In this document: positions 44,171 through 52,611 of the stretch, one piece after another
How the letters are laid out: each line of letters begins with the position of its first letter
Numbering within the stretch: the first letter of the stretch is position 1
Assembly (NCBI GenBank): GCA_947500545.1
Contig: CANMSO010000001.1
Location: forward strand, 248,001-312,000
Direction of reading: 5' to 3'
DNA length: 64,000 nt
Source of the DNA: an uncultured Aquimarina sp.
GTDB taxonomy: Bacteria > Bacteroidota > Bacteroidia > Flavobacteriales > Flavobacteriaceae
Made by a program: the position numbers and the translations under genes
Notes under the pieces: generated by a model
What the model was told of the DNA's origin: nothing
The model's database searches: none
The model's input: the letters and a program-made list of their open reading frames with translations, nothing else

Positions 44171-45202
44171 TTAAAACAACATTTTTCGTTTTCTAACCAA
44201 TAACCAAATTACAACCGGTGCCCCAATAAGTGATGTTATGGCATTTATTGGTAATGTATATTCACTTGACGGTAATTGAGCTATGCTGTCACATACTAGC
44301 ATAATAATACTACCAATTAATACAACCGCTGGGATTAACGTCTTATGGTCAGAAGTGTGAAATAGTTGTCTGGTAAGATGTGGTACTGCCAAACCTATAA
44401 ATGCAATTGGACCTGCAAATGCTGTTATACTTCCGGCTAACAATCCTGTAGCAAGAATGATTAGAAAACGACTGGTTTTGATATTAAGACCAAGACTTCG
44501 CGCATAGTTTTCTCCTAGAAGTAGTGTGTTTAAAGGTTTAATGGCTGTTATCGTTAAAAGTATTCCTAAGATCGCTATCCCAAAAAATATGAGGACATCA
44601 TTCCAGGAAAGGTTACCAAGACTTCCAAAACCCCAAAAAATATATTGTTGTAATTGATTGGCAGGAGCAAAGTAGGAGAGGACACTCACAATAGCAGCAG
44701 TAATACTTCCAAACATAAGTCCAATAATAAGAATTGCCATTGTGTCCCTTACCCTAATTGACACAAGCATAACGGCAAACAAGACAATAACACTTCCAAG
44801 ACTAGCTGCAATAACCAACCCCCATTTTGAAACTAGAAAACTTGAAACTACGACTCCGGTAAAAGTACTTCCTAATATTAATAACGCAACTCCCAGACTT
44901 GCACCAGAACTTATACCAAGAACAAAGGGGCCAGCGAGGGGGTTTCTGAATAAAGTTTGCATTAATAGTCCAGAAATACCAAGTCCGCTACCAACTATAA
45001 TAGCGGTAAGCGCTTTGGGTAACCTGTAATCGACTATAATATGACGCCATGATTCTTTTTCTACAGGTCCACCCACTAAACTGCTAAGTGTATCTAACCA
45101 AGGAATATATACAGAACCTAAGCTAATATTTGTAATTAAACAAATAAGCAAAAGCACAGTAATACCTGTAAAAACTCTCTTATATGATTTGTTTGGGGTC
45201 AA
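44171..45202 (-). CDS. btuC: FecCD-family ABC transporter permease, probably for cobalamin
   Basis: 343 residues with about ten membrane segments. Family marks: LPKALTAIIVGSGLGISGLL and NPLAGPFVLGISSGASLGVA, GPIAFIGLAVPHLTRQLFH and the coupling region ENYARSLGLNIKTS. FecCD proteins carry cobalamin, haem or siderophores inward. Because it sits two nt after the binding-protein gene and at the end of the cob operon, cobalamin is the likely cargo. An ATPase gene, usually next to it, is missing from the window. Confidence 0.88.
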   Translation of the reverse strand: MTPNKSYKRVFTGITVLLLICLITNISLGSVYIPWLDTLSSLVGGPVEKESWRHIIVDYRLPKALTAIIVGSGLGISGLLMQTLFRNPLAGPFVLGISSGASLGVALLILGSTFTGVVVSSFLVSKWGLVIAASLGSVIVLFAVMLVSIRVRDTMAILIIGLMFGSITAAIVSVLSYFAPANQLQQYIFWGFGSLGNLSWNDVLIFFGIAILGILLTITAIKPLNTLLLGENYARSLGLNIKTSRFLIILATGLLAGSITAFAGPIAFIGLAVPHLTRQLFHTSDHKTLIPAVVLIGSIIMLVCDSIAQLPSSEYTLPINAITSLIGAPVVIWLLVRKRKMLF

Positions 45203-45203
45203 A

Positions 45204-46343
45204 TTAATTAAGTTTTTCGAAAAAATATGGTTCGTAATTGGTTAACAGTTCTGGGTGTGCAATATGAATAATATCTTTAAGAATTAAATCCGGACGCATT
45301 GGTCCTAATTCATAATAAATCAATCCCCCTTTTACACCCATTCTTAATGTTGAAGAATATACGGCTTTATTTTTAAATGCATCAAATAGGCCATATTTTT
45401 GATTTTCTTTTTCTAATGCTGCCAGGGATTTTGAGTTTCCTGATCCAATCCATAAATCAGCAGATTTAGCTTTTTCCAGCACACTTTCAAAACTTAATGT
45501 CAAACTCCCCGTTTTATCTGTGTCTTCCCAAAGATATGTCGTATTTGCATCTTTCAGAAATTTTGCAATAAAACTGTTTCCACCTGGTACATACCATACA
45601 TCTTTATACATATTACCCGATAAAATGGTTGGAGAATCAACTACATTTTGTGCTAGGGTTACAGCCTCATTATAATCTTTTTTGATATTTTGAAAAACCT
45701 CTTCGGCAACGGCTTCTTTACCAAAGAAAGCCGCTACAAATTTTATCCATTCTGCCCTTCCAAGTGGGTGTTCTTCCATCCATGAGCCATTCATAACAAC
45801 AGGAATGCCTGTTTTTTGTATTAGGTCGTATGCTTTTGTATCCCCTGTGGCAGAAAACCCAATAATCAGTTCTGGAGACAGCTCAAGTACTACTTCTGTA
45901 TTTAAATTACGTTCCTTGCCAAGTTCTTTGATTGAGCCATTATCAACCAGAGTACGCGTCTTTTCTGAAGAAATATAATCGGTATATGGAAATCCAACCA
46001 ATTTTTGTTCAAGATTTAAATACTCCAACATTGGGATATCGGTGGTCGAAGTAACAACAATTCTCTCTATTGGAACTTCAATAAATATTGCATTATCAGA
46101 TTTAAAAGGTTTTTCAGTTCCTTTAGGATGAAGAATATATGTTAGTTCATTTTTTGCATCGGGCCAAGGTGAAACTACTTTAATTTCTTTATGAGTTTTG
46201 TGATTATGAATGGTGAAACCTTTTGCAGATTCAATATTTTGAGGCGCTAAATACATTACTGTAAGCTGATCAGTTTCAGTAGTGGTCTTTTTACAGGAAT
46301 TACATAGGACTAGTGTTAATAATGGTAAAAGGATGCTACGCAT
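45204..46343 (-). CDS. btuF: Cobalamin-type ABC transporter substrate-binding lipoprotein
   Basis: 379 residues. Lipobox LCNSC at the N-terminus anchors it to a membrane. The type III binding-protein fold is shown by IERIVVTSTTDIPMLEYLNL, LNTEVVLELSPELIIGFS and SADLWIGSGNSKSL. It is longer than E. coli BtuF because of an extra N-terminal beta part of about 90 residues. It presumably hands cobalamin to the adjacent permease in the periplasm. Assignment to cobalamin rests on the surrounding cob genes. Confidence 0.85.
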   Translation of the reverse strand: MRSILLPLLTLVLCNSCKKTTTETDQLTVMYLAPQNIESAKGFTIHNHKTHKEIKVVSPWPDAKNELTYILHPKGTEKPFKSDNAIFIEVPIERIVVTSTTDIPMLEYLNLEQKLVGFPYTDYISSEKTRTLVDNGSIKELGKERNLNTEVVLELSPELIIGFSATGDTKAYDLIQKTGIPVVMNGSWMEEHPLGRAEWIKFVAAFFGKEAVAEEVFQNIKKDYNEAVTLAQNVVDSPTILSGNMYKDVWYVPGGNSFIAKFLKDANTTYLWEDTDKTGSLTLSFESVLEKAKSADLWIGSGNSKSLAALEKENQKYGLFDAFKNKAVYSSTLRMGVKGGLIYYELGPMRPDLILKDIIHIAHPELLTNYEPYFFEKLN

Positions 46344-46372
46344 AGTAAGATGATTTTGATAAAATTAATGTA

Positions 46373-46939
46373 TCAGGATAGTTTTAATCCAGAAATGATT
46401 TCAAATTGCTGTTCAGTAGTATTTATACAAAGCACATGGCCATAATCAAGTTTAATATTAAACGAATCTTCTAGCGCTATATTTTGGATATGTGATATTA
46501 ATGATCTTATTGCACCTGCATGAGATACGATGATATTTTTTTCGTTTGAACCGTGATCTAAAGAAGCAAAGAAATTTAATGTCCGTTTCTGAAGCATCAT
46601 ATATGATTCACCATTAGGAACTTGAACATTCACAAAATCATCCATCCAAGGATTCAACTCATTACTATGGATACAATCCCATGGTTGCAACTCCCAATCT
46701 CCAAAGTTTAGTTCTTTTAGACGATTATCAAAAGTAATTTCTTTATTGAAGGTTTTGGCCAATAGTTTACATCGTTGTAAAGGGCTACTATATACTTTAG
46801 AAATTTCCTTAATTGGGATTTGCTGATGTATTTTTTCTACTTCGCCTTGAAAAGAATCAGTGATGCCTAGATCACTTTGTCCATAGCAGATACCTTTTTC
46901 TATATTTGGTGTGGTATGTCTTACCAGATATACTTCCAT
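46373..46939 (-). CDS. cobC: Alpha-ribazole phosphatase (histidine phosphatase family)
   Basis: 188 residues. The catalytic phospho-His motif appears as VRHTTPNIEKGICYGQSDL (RHT in place of the usual RHG), with KVYSSPLQRCKLLAK, KELNFGDWELQPWD and the second His in IIVSHAGAIRSLI. GICYGQSD and NFGDWE are the CobC-type signature. It removes the phosphate from alpha-ribazole phosphate or adenosylcobalamin phosphate. Its start overlaps the end of cobS by 19 nt. Confidence 0.92.
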   Translation of the reverse strand: MEVYLVRHTTPNIEKGICYGQSDLGITDSFQGEVEKIHQQIPIKEISKVYSSPLQRCKLLAKTFNKEITFDNRLKELNFGDWELQPWDCIHSNELNPWMDDFVNVQVPNGESYMMLQKRTLNFFASLDHGSNEKNIIVSHAGAIRSLISHIQNIALEDSFNIKLDYGHVLCINTTEQQFEIISGLKLS

Positions 46940-47685
46940 ATCGCTATTATTGTAAGATAAAATACAACTTCACTTAATTGCTGAACGGCGCCCGCACAAT
47001 CTCCTGTTTGACCACCAATCCATTTTCTAAATTTTGCTCCTAAAAACATTTTAGACAAATACATAGGGATCAATGTAAGGAATATCCATGGATTCTTGAA
47101 AAATAACAAAGGGGCAATTCCAAAAACACCACTTATTACTAGCATTTGTGTGTTCATACTTTTTGCAGCAGGTTTGGCCTTACTGTCCTCTGTATCCCGT
47201 ACATAAGGATGTGTATAAATTAATGTTGTAGCGATAAAACGACTTAAACTATGTGCAGAAATTATTATTAATGGAATATACAGTGTATTCACTTCTCTTA
47301 GTGCTGCAAATTTTATCGCCAGAATTAGTATTAATCCAACGGTACCATAGGTTCCTAATCGAGAATCTTTCATGATAAGAAGGATCTTATCTTTGGTCCA
47401 CCCTCCACCAAAGCCATCGCAAACATCGGCAAAACCATCTTCATGAAAACCTCCTGTGGTATAAATAGTTGCAAATATGGAAAGTAATAAGGAGATCTCT
47501 ACCGAAAATAGATAGGAAGCTCCATAAAATATTAAAGCTCCTATAGACCCCACTATAATTCCTACTAATGGAAAATACTTGGAACTAAGACGCAAATATT
47601 GTGGATCATGATTTACCCATTTTGGACAGGGAATCCGGGTAAAAAACATGAGTGCTGTAAAGAAAATGTGGATTTCTTTTTTCAT
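46921..47685 (-). CDS. cobS: Adenosylcobinamide-GDP ribazoletransferase
   Basis: 254 residues, inner-membrane enzyme that joins alpha-ribazole to adenosylcobinamide-GDP, the last main step of cobalamin assembly. Motifs: LMFFTRIPCPKW at the start, TGGFHEDGFADVCDGFGGG (Asp-rich, metal-binding), and KDSRLGTYGTVGLIL. The C-terminal GGQTGDCAGAVQQLSEVVFY is also diagnostic. Sits between cobT and cobC with tight spacing. Confidence 0.95.
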   Translation of the reverse strand: MKKEIHIFFTALMFFTRIPCPKWVNHDPQYLRLSSKYFPLVGIIVGSIGALIFYGASYLFSVEISLLLSIFATIYTTGGFHEDGFADVCDGFGGGWTKDKILLIMKDSRLGTYGTVGLILILAIKFAALREVNTLYIPLIIISAHSLSRFIATTLIYTHPYVRDTEDSKAKPAAKSMNTQMLVISGVFGIAPLLFFKNPWIFLTLIPMYLSKMFLGAKFRKWIGGQTGDCAGAVQQLSEVVFYLTIIAIWKYIW

Positions 47686-47691
47686 AGACTC

Positions 47692-48726
47692 TTAATTATT
47701 TGTTACTCCAGCATCTTCAAAACTTGCCATATTATTTAGAAATGATACGGCAGATTCTATAATTGGATAGGCAATTGCTGCTCCCGTTCCTTCGCCTAAA
47801 CGCATACCAAGATTAAGCAATGGTTTTTTATTAAGGAATTCAAGCATTTTTTTATGTCCCTGCTCTCCAGAGGTATGGGCAAATATGCAATAATCCATAA
47901 CTTCTGGATGTATATCATGAGCAGCAAGAAATGCAGCAGTAACTATAAATCCATCAATTATTATTGTCATTTTTAGCTCGGCAGCTCTGAAAATAGCTCC
48001 TACGGTCATTACCATCTCATATCCCCCATAATAAAGCATTATATCTACAGCAGATGACGGTGTATATTTGTCGTAAGCTTTTAAAAGGATATCTTGTTTA
48101 ATTTTAATAGCTTCAGCATCAAGACCAGTTCCAGAGCCTACACATTCTGTAATGGGTATCCTTGTGAAATAGGACATCCATATTGAAGCTGCAGAAGTAT
48201 TTCCTATTCCCATTTCACCAAAGCCAACAATATTGCAACCTTTATTATAAGTTTCAGTAACTATATCGGCGCCTTTTTTTATAGCTTCGCTACATAGTTC
48301 AACGTTCATGGCGGGTCTATCCTGATAGTTTCTGGTTCCATAGCCAATTTTCGCGTCAATTAGCCCTGGAATATTTTCAAAATCATGATTAACTCCAGCG
48401 TCAACTATTTTTAGAGCAATGTTGTTTTGCTTACAAAATGTATTAATGGCCGCACCTTCGTTTAGGAAATTATACACCATTTGTGCTGTAACTTCTTGTG
48501 GGAATGGATTAACTTCACCCTTCTTTGCGATTCCGTGATCACCAGCAAAAATAATAATTGTAGGATCATTTAGTCTTGGTTGATCTGTGTTTTGGATCAT
48601 ACCAATTTGCAATGCTATCTTTTCTAATTCACCAAGAGAACCTATTGGTTTAGTTTTATTATTGATTTTTGACTGAAGAGTTTCTTCTAAGCCTTTATTT
48701 GAAATATATTCAATATTAAAATCCAT
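47692..48726 (-). CDS. cobT: Nicotinate-nucleotide-dimethylbenzimidazole phosphoribosyltransferase
   Basis: 344 residues, full length. It makes alpha-ribazole phosphate from the lower-ligand base. KTKPIGSLGELEKIALQIG, TIIIFAGDHGIAKKGEVNPF and GFGEMGIGNTSAASI are conserved; the catalytic Glu is in LGMRLGEGTGAAIAYPII. Six nt upstream of cobS. No bluB gene for making dimethylbenzimidazole is seen, so the base may be scavenged or bluB lies elsewhere. Confidence 0.96.
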   Translation of the reverse strand: MDFNIEYISNKGLEETLQSKINNKTKPIGSLGELEKIALQIGMIQNTDQPRLNDPTIIIFAGDHGIAKKGEVNPFPQEVTAQMVYNFLNEGAAINTFCKQNNIALKIVDAGVNHDFENIPGLIDAKIGYGTRNYQDRPAMNVELCSEAIKKGADIVTETYNKGCNIVGFGEMGIGNTSAASIWMSYFTRIPITECVGSGTGLDAEAIKIKQDILLKAYDKYTPSSAVDIMLYYGGYEMVMTVGAIFRAAELKMTIIIDGFIVTAAFLAAHDIHPEVMDYCIFAHTSGEQGHKKMLEFLNKKPLLNLGMRLGEGTGAAIAYPIIESAVSFLNNMASFEDAGVTNN

Positions 48727-48737
48727 GTATATTTATG

Positions 48738-49250
48738 TTATTTAGAGCTTTTGATTTCAACAGGAATTCCTGAAACCATTAATACTGCCTTATCTGCATG
48801 TTTGGCAATATGTTGATTCATCCAACCTTGTAGTTCTGTGAATTTTCTACCTACTTCTGTTGAAGCATGAATACCCATACCGATCTCGTTAGAAATAATA
48901 ATTATTGTTGCTTTTTTCTCTAAAAGCTTGTCGAACTCTTCTTTTGCAAGAGACAAGGATTTGTCTACATCATTTTTTGTATCGACAAAGAAGTTTGTAA
49001 GCCACAAGGTGACACAATCTATCACAACGACACAGTCATCCTGAATTACTTTTGAGAGTTCTTTTTCTTCTTCAATAGATGTCCACCGTTGGTCACGATC
49101 AGCTATATGCCGATCTATGCGTTGTCTATGATCATCATCCCAAACACGCGAAGTAGCTAGATAATACGGTGTGCTAGAAAGTTGCAATGCCAGATTTTGA
49201 GCATAGCTACTCTTACCAGAACGTTCTCCACCTGTAATGTAATAAAGCAT
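48738..49250 (-). CDS. cobU: Bifunctional adenosylcobinamide kinase / guanylyltransferase
   Basis: 170 residues. Phosphorylates adenosylcobinamide and activates it with GMP. The P-loop is at the very start, YYITGGERSGKSSYAQNLA; the guanylylated His lies in RQRIDRHIADRDQRW; the Walker B-like VVVIDCVTLWLTNFF and IISNEIGMGIHASTEVGRKF complete the pattern. First gene of the salvage operon cobU-cobT-cobS-cobC-btuF-btuC. Confidence 0.95.
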   Translation of the reverse strand: MLYYITGGERSGKSSYAQNLALQLSSTPYYLATSRVWDDDHRQRIDRHIADRDQRWTSIEEEKELSKVIQDDCVVVIDCVTLWLTNFFVDTKNDVDKSLSLAKEEFDKLLEKKATIIIISNEIGMGIHASTEVGRKFTELQGWMNQHIAKHADKAVLMVSGIPVEIKSSK

Positions 49251-49350
49251 TTAGATTGTGTTTTTAGGAAGGCAAAGTTAGTTGTATAAATTATTTATTT
49301 GTTAAAGTAATCTCAATTTCCACAAAATATGATACATTCGCGGTGAATTT

Positions 49351-49556
49351 TGGTTCTGACACTCTATGTAATATGAGTTGAAGATTAAAAGGGAATTGGG
49401 TGAGTGAATTATGGATTCATAATTTACAAATCCCGAGCTGTTCCCGCAACTGTAAGCTTTGTTCCGATGAGACGGAATGCTTGTTGTTATTCTTTTAAGC
49501 CACTGCATATTATAGCGGGAAGGTAAACAACAAGACGCGAGCCAGGAGACCTGCCT
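49351..49556 (+). promoter_or_regulatory. Cobalamin riboswitch
   Basis: The conserved core appears in order: AAAAGGGAATTGGGTGAGTG (49387-49406), AATCCCGAGCTGTTCCCGCA and ACTGTAAG, AAGCCACTGC (49497-49506), GGGAAGG, and the B12 box GACGCGAGCCAGGAGACCTG followed by CC (about 49534-49553). It is in the leader of the BtuB-like receptor, ending about 50 nt before its start codon. Binding of adenosyl- or other cobalamin should lower expression of the receptor and BtuG-like gene. No second copy is seen for the divergent cobU operon. Confidence 0.95.
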
Positions 49557-49602
49557 TATTCATAAATGGATCAATAATCTTCGGGTAAAAGATTTGCGAA
49601 TT

Positions 49603-51465
49603 ATGAAAAGAAAAGTAAACTACATATTTTTTATCACTGTATTAACCTTACTACAAGGTTTTGCTCAAAACGACTCTATAACTCGCTTAGATGAGGTGAT
49701 CATTAGTGATATTAAAATCAAGAAATTTTCTGAAGGATATAAAGTACAAAGTTTATCTGATTCTGTAATTAAACGTAATGATATTTCGCTAACATCATTA
49801 TTACGCTATAATTCTACAATTTATTTTAGAGAAAATGGGATAGGAGGGATTTCTTCTGCATCTTTTAGAGGAACGAGCGCCTCTCAGACTGCTGTGATTT
49901 GGAATGGAATCAATATCAATTCGCAGCTCAACGGTCAAACAGACTTTAATACCGTTAGCACAAATAATTATGATGATATAGCTATTCGCAGTGGTGGTGG
50001 AAGTGTACAATATGGTAGCGGAGCTATAGGCGGAAGTGTGCATCTTAATAATGAATTCAAGTTTTCGAACCATTTTTCCAACAATTTTAGAATTTCCTAT
50101 GGGAGTTTTAATACTAGCAAGGCTAATTATAAAGTTAGATATGGAAACAAGAAAATATATACAGATGTAGGGGTAGATTACATCAATTCTGATAACGATT
50201 ATAAATATTTAGGAACAGAGTTTAGAAACCAAAATGGAGCGTTTCAAAATATTAACATGAATGGTGGTTTAGGAGTTTTTCTCTCTGATAAAAACCTTAT
50301 AAAAGTGTATCATAATACTTTTTTGGGAAAGCGCAATTTTTCTGGGATACTGTCAGGAACTTCAATATCTCCTTCTAATGATAGTTACCAGGATATCAAT
50401 TCAAGAAGTTTAATAACCTGGAAGCATTTTGACAAATCATACACTTCAAAATTAAGTATTGCGCATCTCCACGAAATGTATCGCTTTTTTGATAATAAAG
50501 ACAGTGATGAGTATGATTTTGGTAAGTCTAACAACCTAATCACGAAATACGAGTTTTTATATCACTTAAATAAGGATATACAGCTCAATGCTATTGCAGA
50601 TTACTCTTTTATTCAGGGAGAAGGAACAAATTTTGGAGGTTCCCAGGATAGAAATATTTTCTCGGGAGTATTACTTTATAAACATAGTCTAGGTAAAAAA
50701 TTTAATTATGGAGCTAGTCTTAGACAGGAAATAACTAGTAACTATGATAGCCCATTATTATTTGCTCTAGATGCAAAGTTTACTCCTTCTAAATATTATA
50801 CCGTTAAGATTAATGGCTCACGAAATTATAGAATACCAACGTACAACGATCTCTACTGGGTAGGTCCAGGAGGGTTAGGTAATCCTGATTTAATACCAGA
50901 AACTTCTTTACAAACAGAGTTAGGGCAGGAAATTAGATTCAAAAGCACCTCATTATCTTTAACTGCATACTATATTAATGCTAAAGATTTGATCAAGTGG
51001 ATTCCTGTTTCTGGTACCGTTTGGTCTCCTGTTAATATAGATGAAGTAGAGAGCTATGGTGTCGAAATTGATTTAGATTATGAGAAAGAATGGAAAAATC
51101 AGGCAATAACCTGGAACAATAACTATGCGTATACCATTTCTGAAGACAAAGAAAGGGATAAACAACTTATTTATGTTCCATTTCATAAAGTAACATCTTC
51201 TATGTCATATAGGTATGGTCGTTTTTCTGCATTTTATCAATTGCTATATAACGGATCTGTTTTTATAACCACAGACAATACCAGAGAAATTGACGGTTAC
51301 GATGTTTCTAATGTTGGTTTGGTTTACACCTATTTAAAAACAGAAGCGAATGAATTTGCAGTGAATTTTAGAGCAAATAATATATACAATAGAAATTATC
51401 AGAATGTCGGTTTTAGACCGATGCCCAATAGAAATTATCAAATTCAATTAACATTTAAATTTTAA
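49603..51465 (+). CDS. btuB: BtuB-like TonB-dependent receptor
   Basis: 620 residues from the ATG of MKRKVNYIFF. Signal peptide ends near GFAQ. A short TonB-box region (SITRLDEVIIS) leads to the plug domain (SLTSLLRYNSTIYF, SFRGTSASQTAVIWNGINI, GGGSVQYGSGAIGGSVHL) and a 22-strand barrel closing YQIQLTFKF. No carboxypeptidase-regulatory extension, so it is a compact type. The riboswitch upstream makes cobalamin or a corrinoid the very likely cargo. The lipoprotein gene follows after three nt, so the two are one transcript. Confidence 0.93.
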   Translation: MKRKVNYIFFITVLTLLQGFAQNDSITRLDEVIISDIKIKKFSEGYKVQSLSDSVIKRNDISLTSLLRYNSTIYFRENGIGGISSASFRGTSASQTAVIWNGININSQLNGQTDFNTVSTNNYDDIAIRSGGGSVQYGSGAIGGSVHLNNEFKFSNHFSNNFRISYGSFNTSKANYKVRYGNKKIYTDVGVDYINSDNDYKYLGTEFRNQNGAFQNINMNGGLGVFLSDKNLIKVYHNTFLGKRNFSGILSGTSISPSNDSYQDINSRSLITWKHFDKSYTSKLSIAHLHEMYRFFDNKDSDEYDFGKSNNLITKYEFLYHLNKDIQLNAIADYSFIQGEGTNFGGSQDRNIFSGVLLYKHSLGKKFNYGASLRQEITSNYDSPLLFALDAKFTPSKYYTVKINGSRNYRIPTYNDLYWVGPGGLGNPDLIPETSLQTELGQEIRFKSTSLSLTAYYINAKDLIKWIPVSGTVWSPVNIDEVESYGVEIDLDYEKEWKNQAITWNNNYAYTISEDKERDKQLIYVPFHKVTSSMSYRYGRFSAFYQLLYNGSVFITTDNTREIDGYDVSNVGLVYTYLKTEANEFAVNFRANNIYNRNYQNVGFRPMPNRNYQIQLTFKF

Positions 51466-51468
51466 GCA

Positions 51469-52539
51469 ATGAAACTGAGAAGTTTATTTTTATCAACCCT
51501 TACTATAGGATTACTGCTGGTTGGCTGTAGTAGTGATGATGACGGTGTTCCGTTACCACAGGGAGATTTTGACAATGGTATTTTAATATCTCATGAAGGT
51601 ACTTTTGGGGGAGTTACAGGAACCGTATCTTTTGTTCCAGAAGATCTTAGCTCGGTTCAAAACGATATATATAATGCCACTAACGGAGAAGACCTGGGTG
51701 TTTTTCAACAGTCTATAGGGTTTAACGGAGATTTGGCCTTTATAGTTGTTGATAATGCAAATTCTGTCACTGTAGTAAATAGGTATACTTTTGAAAAAGT
51801 GACAAGCATTACTACAGGATTAGTTACTCCAAGATTTATCACCTTTTTTAATAATAAAGGATATGTAACTAATTGGGGAGATACAGCTTCTTCTACAGAT
51901 GACTTTATAGCTATTATTGATTTAACAGATTATACCGTAGATAGTACAACTATCCCTGTATCTGAAGGTCCAGAGCGAATTGTAGAGAGAAATGGAACCT
52001 TATATGTATCTCATAAAGGAGGTTTTGGGAGAAATAATGTCGTTACCGTAATAAACAGTGCAGATAATCAAACACAGGAAATTGAAGTGGGAGATAAGGC
52101 AGATGAGTTGGTTTTTGATACTGCCGGTAATTTATGGGTGCTAAGTGAAGGGCATACCGAGTATGATGCTGATTTTAATATTGTAGATCAAACTCCGGGA
52201 GCTTTGGTTAAAATTAATACTACTTCTAATATGAAGGAGACTACAATTAATTTTACAGGAACAGATCAACCTAATTTAATGATTTATAATAACGGTACAA
52301 TTTACTATGCTTTGAACTCAGAGATATATTCAATGAGTGAAACAAGTACTACATTGCCAACAGAATCTATAATTACAGGTTCTTTTTATGGGATGGAAGT
52401 GAATGATAACAAGTTATATGCCGTTGATGCAGGTGATTTTGCTAGTAGTGGTACCATGAAGATATTTGACCTTTCAACAAATGAAGAAACTAATTCTATG
52501 ACAGTGGGAATTGTTCCTGCCAAGATATACTTTAATTAG
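51469..52539 (+). CDS. BtuG-like beta-propeller surface lipoprotein (DUF5074/YncE-like)
   Basis: 356 residues. The lipobox TIGLLLVGC is followed by SSDDD, an acidic stretch like the surface-export signals of Bacteroidetes lipoproteins. The body repeats propeller blades: DLAFIVVDNANSVTVVNRYT, DDFIAIIDLTDYTVDSTTIP, LYVSHKGGFGRNNVVTVINS, ADELVFDTAGNLWVLSEG. In Bacteroides, BtuG is a surface propeller that pairs with BtuB and binds cobalamin very tightly. Position after btuB under a cobalamin riboswitch supports the same role here. Sequence likeness to BtuG cannot be tested from here. Confidence 0.85.
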   Translation: MKLRSLFLSTLTIGLLLVGCSSDDDGVPLPQGDFDNGILISHEGTFGGVTGTVSFVPEDLSSVQNDIYNATNGEDLGVFQQSIGFNGDLAFIVVDNANSVTVVNRYTFEKVTSITTGLVTPRFITFFNNKGYVTNWGDTASSTDDFIAIIDLTDYTVDSTTIPVSEGPERIVERNGTLYVSHKGGFGRNNVVTVINSADNQTQEIEVGDKADELVFDTAGNLWVLSEGHTEYDADFNIVDQTPGALVKINTTSNMKETTINFTGTDQPNLMIYNNGTIYYALNSEIYSMSETSTTLPTESIITGSFYGMEVNDNKLYAVDAGDFASSGTMKIFDLSTNEETNSMTVGIVPAKIYFN

Positions 52540-52555
52540 GTAGAATTGAAATGTA

Positions 52556-52593
52556 AAAAGAGCCCATTGCTTAACTAAGCAATGGGCTCTTTT
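52556..52593. terminator. Bidirectional terminator after the btuB operon
   Basis: A long stem (AAAAGAGCCCATTGCTTA with TAAGCAATGGGCTCTTTT) between convergent genes, with A and T flanks. Confidence 0.92.
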
Positions 52594-52611
52594 ATAAATA
52601 TAAATAAACGA

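Noticed and set aside
49302..49508. Reverse open frame of 68 codons
   Set aside because: It lies across the cobalamin riboswitch and has no protein-like features.
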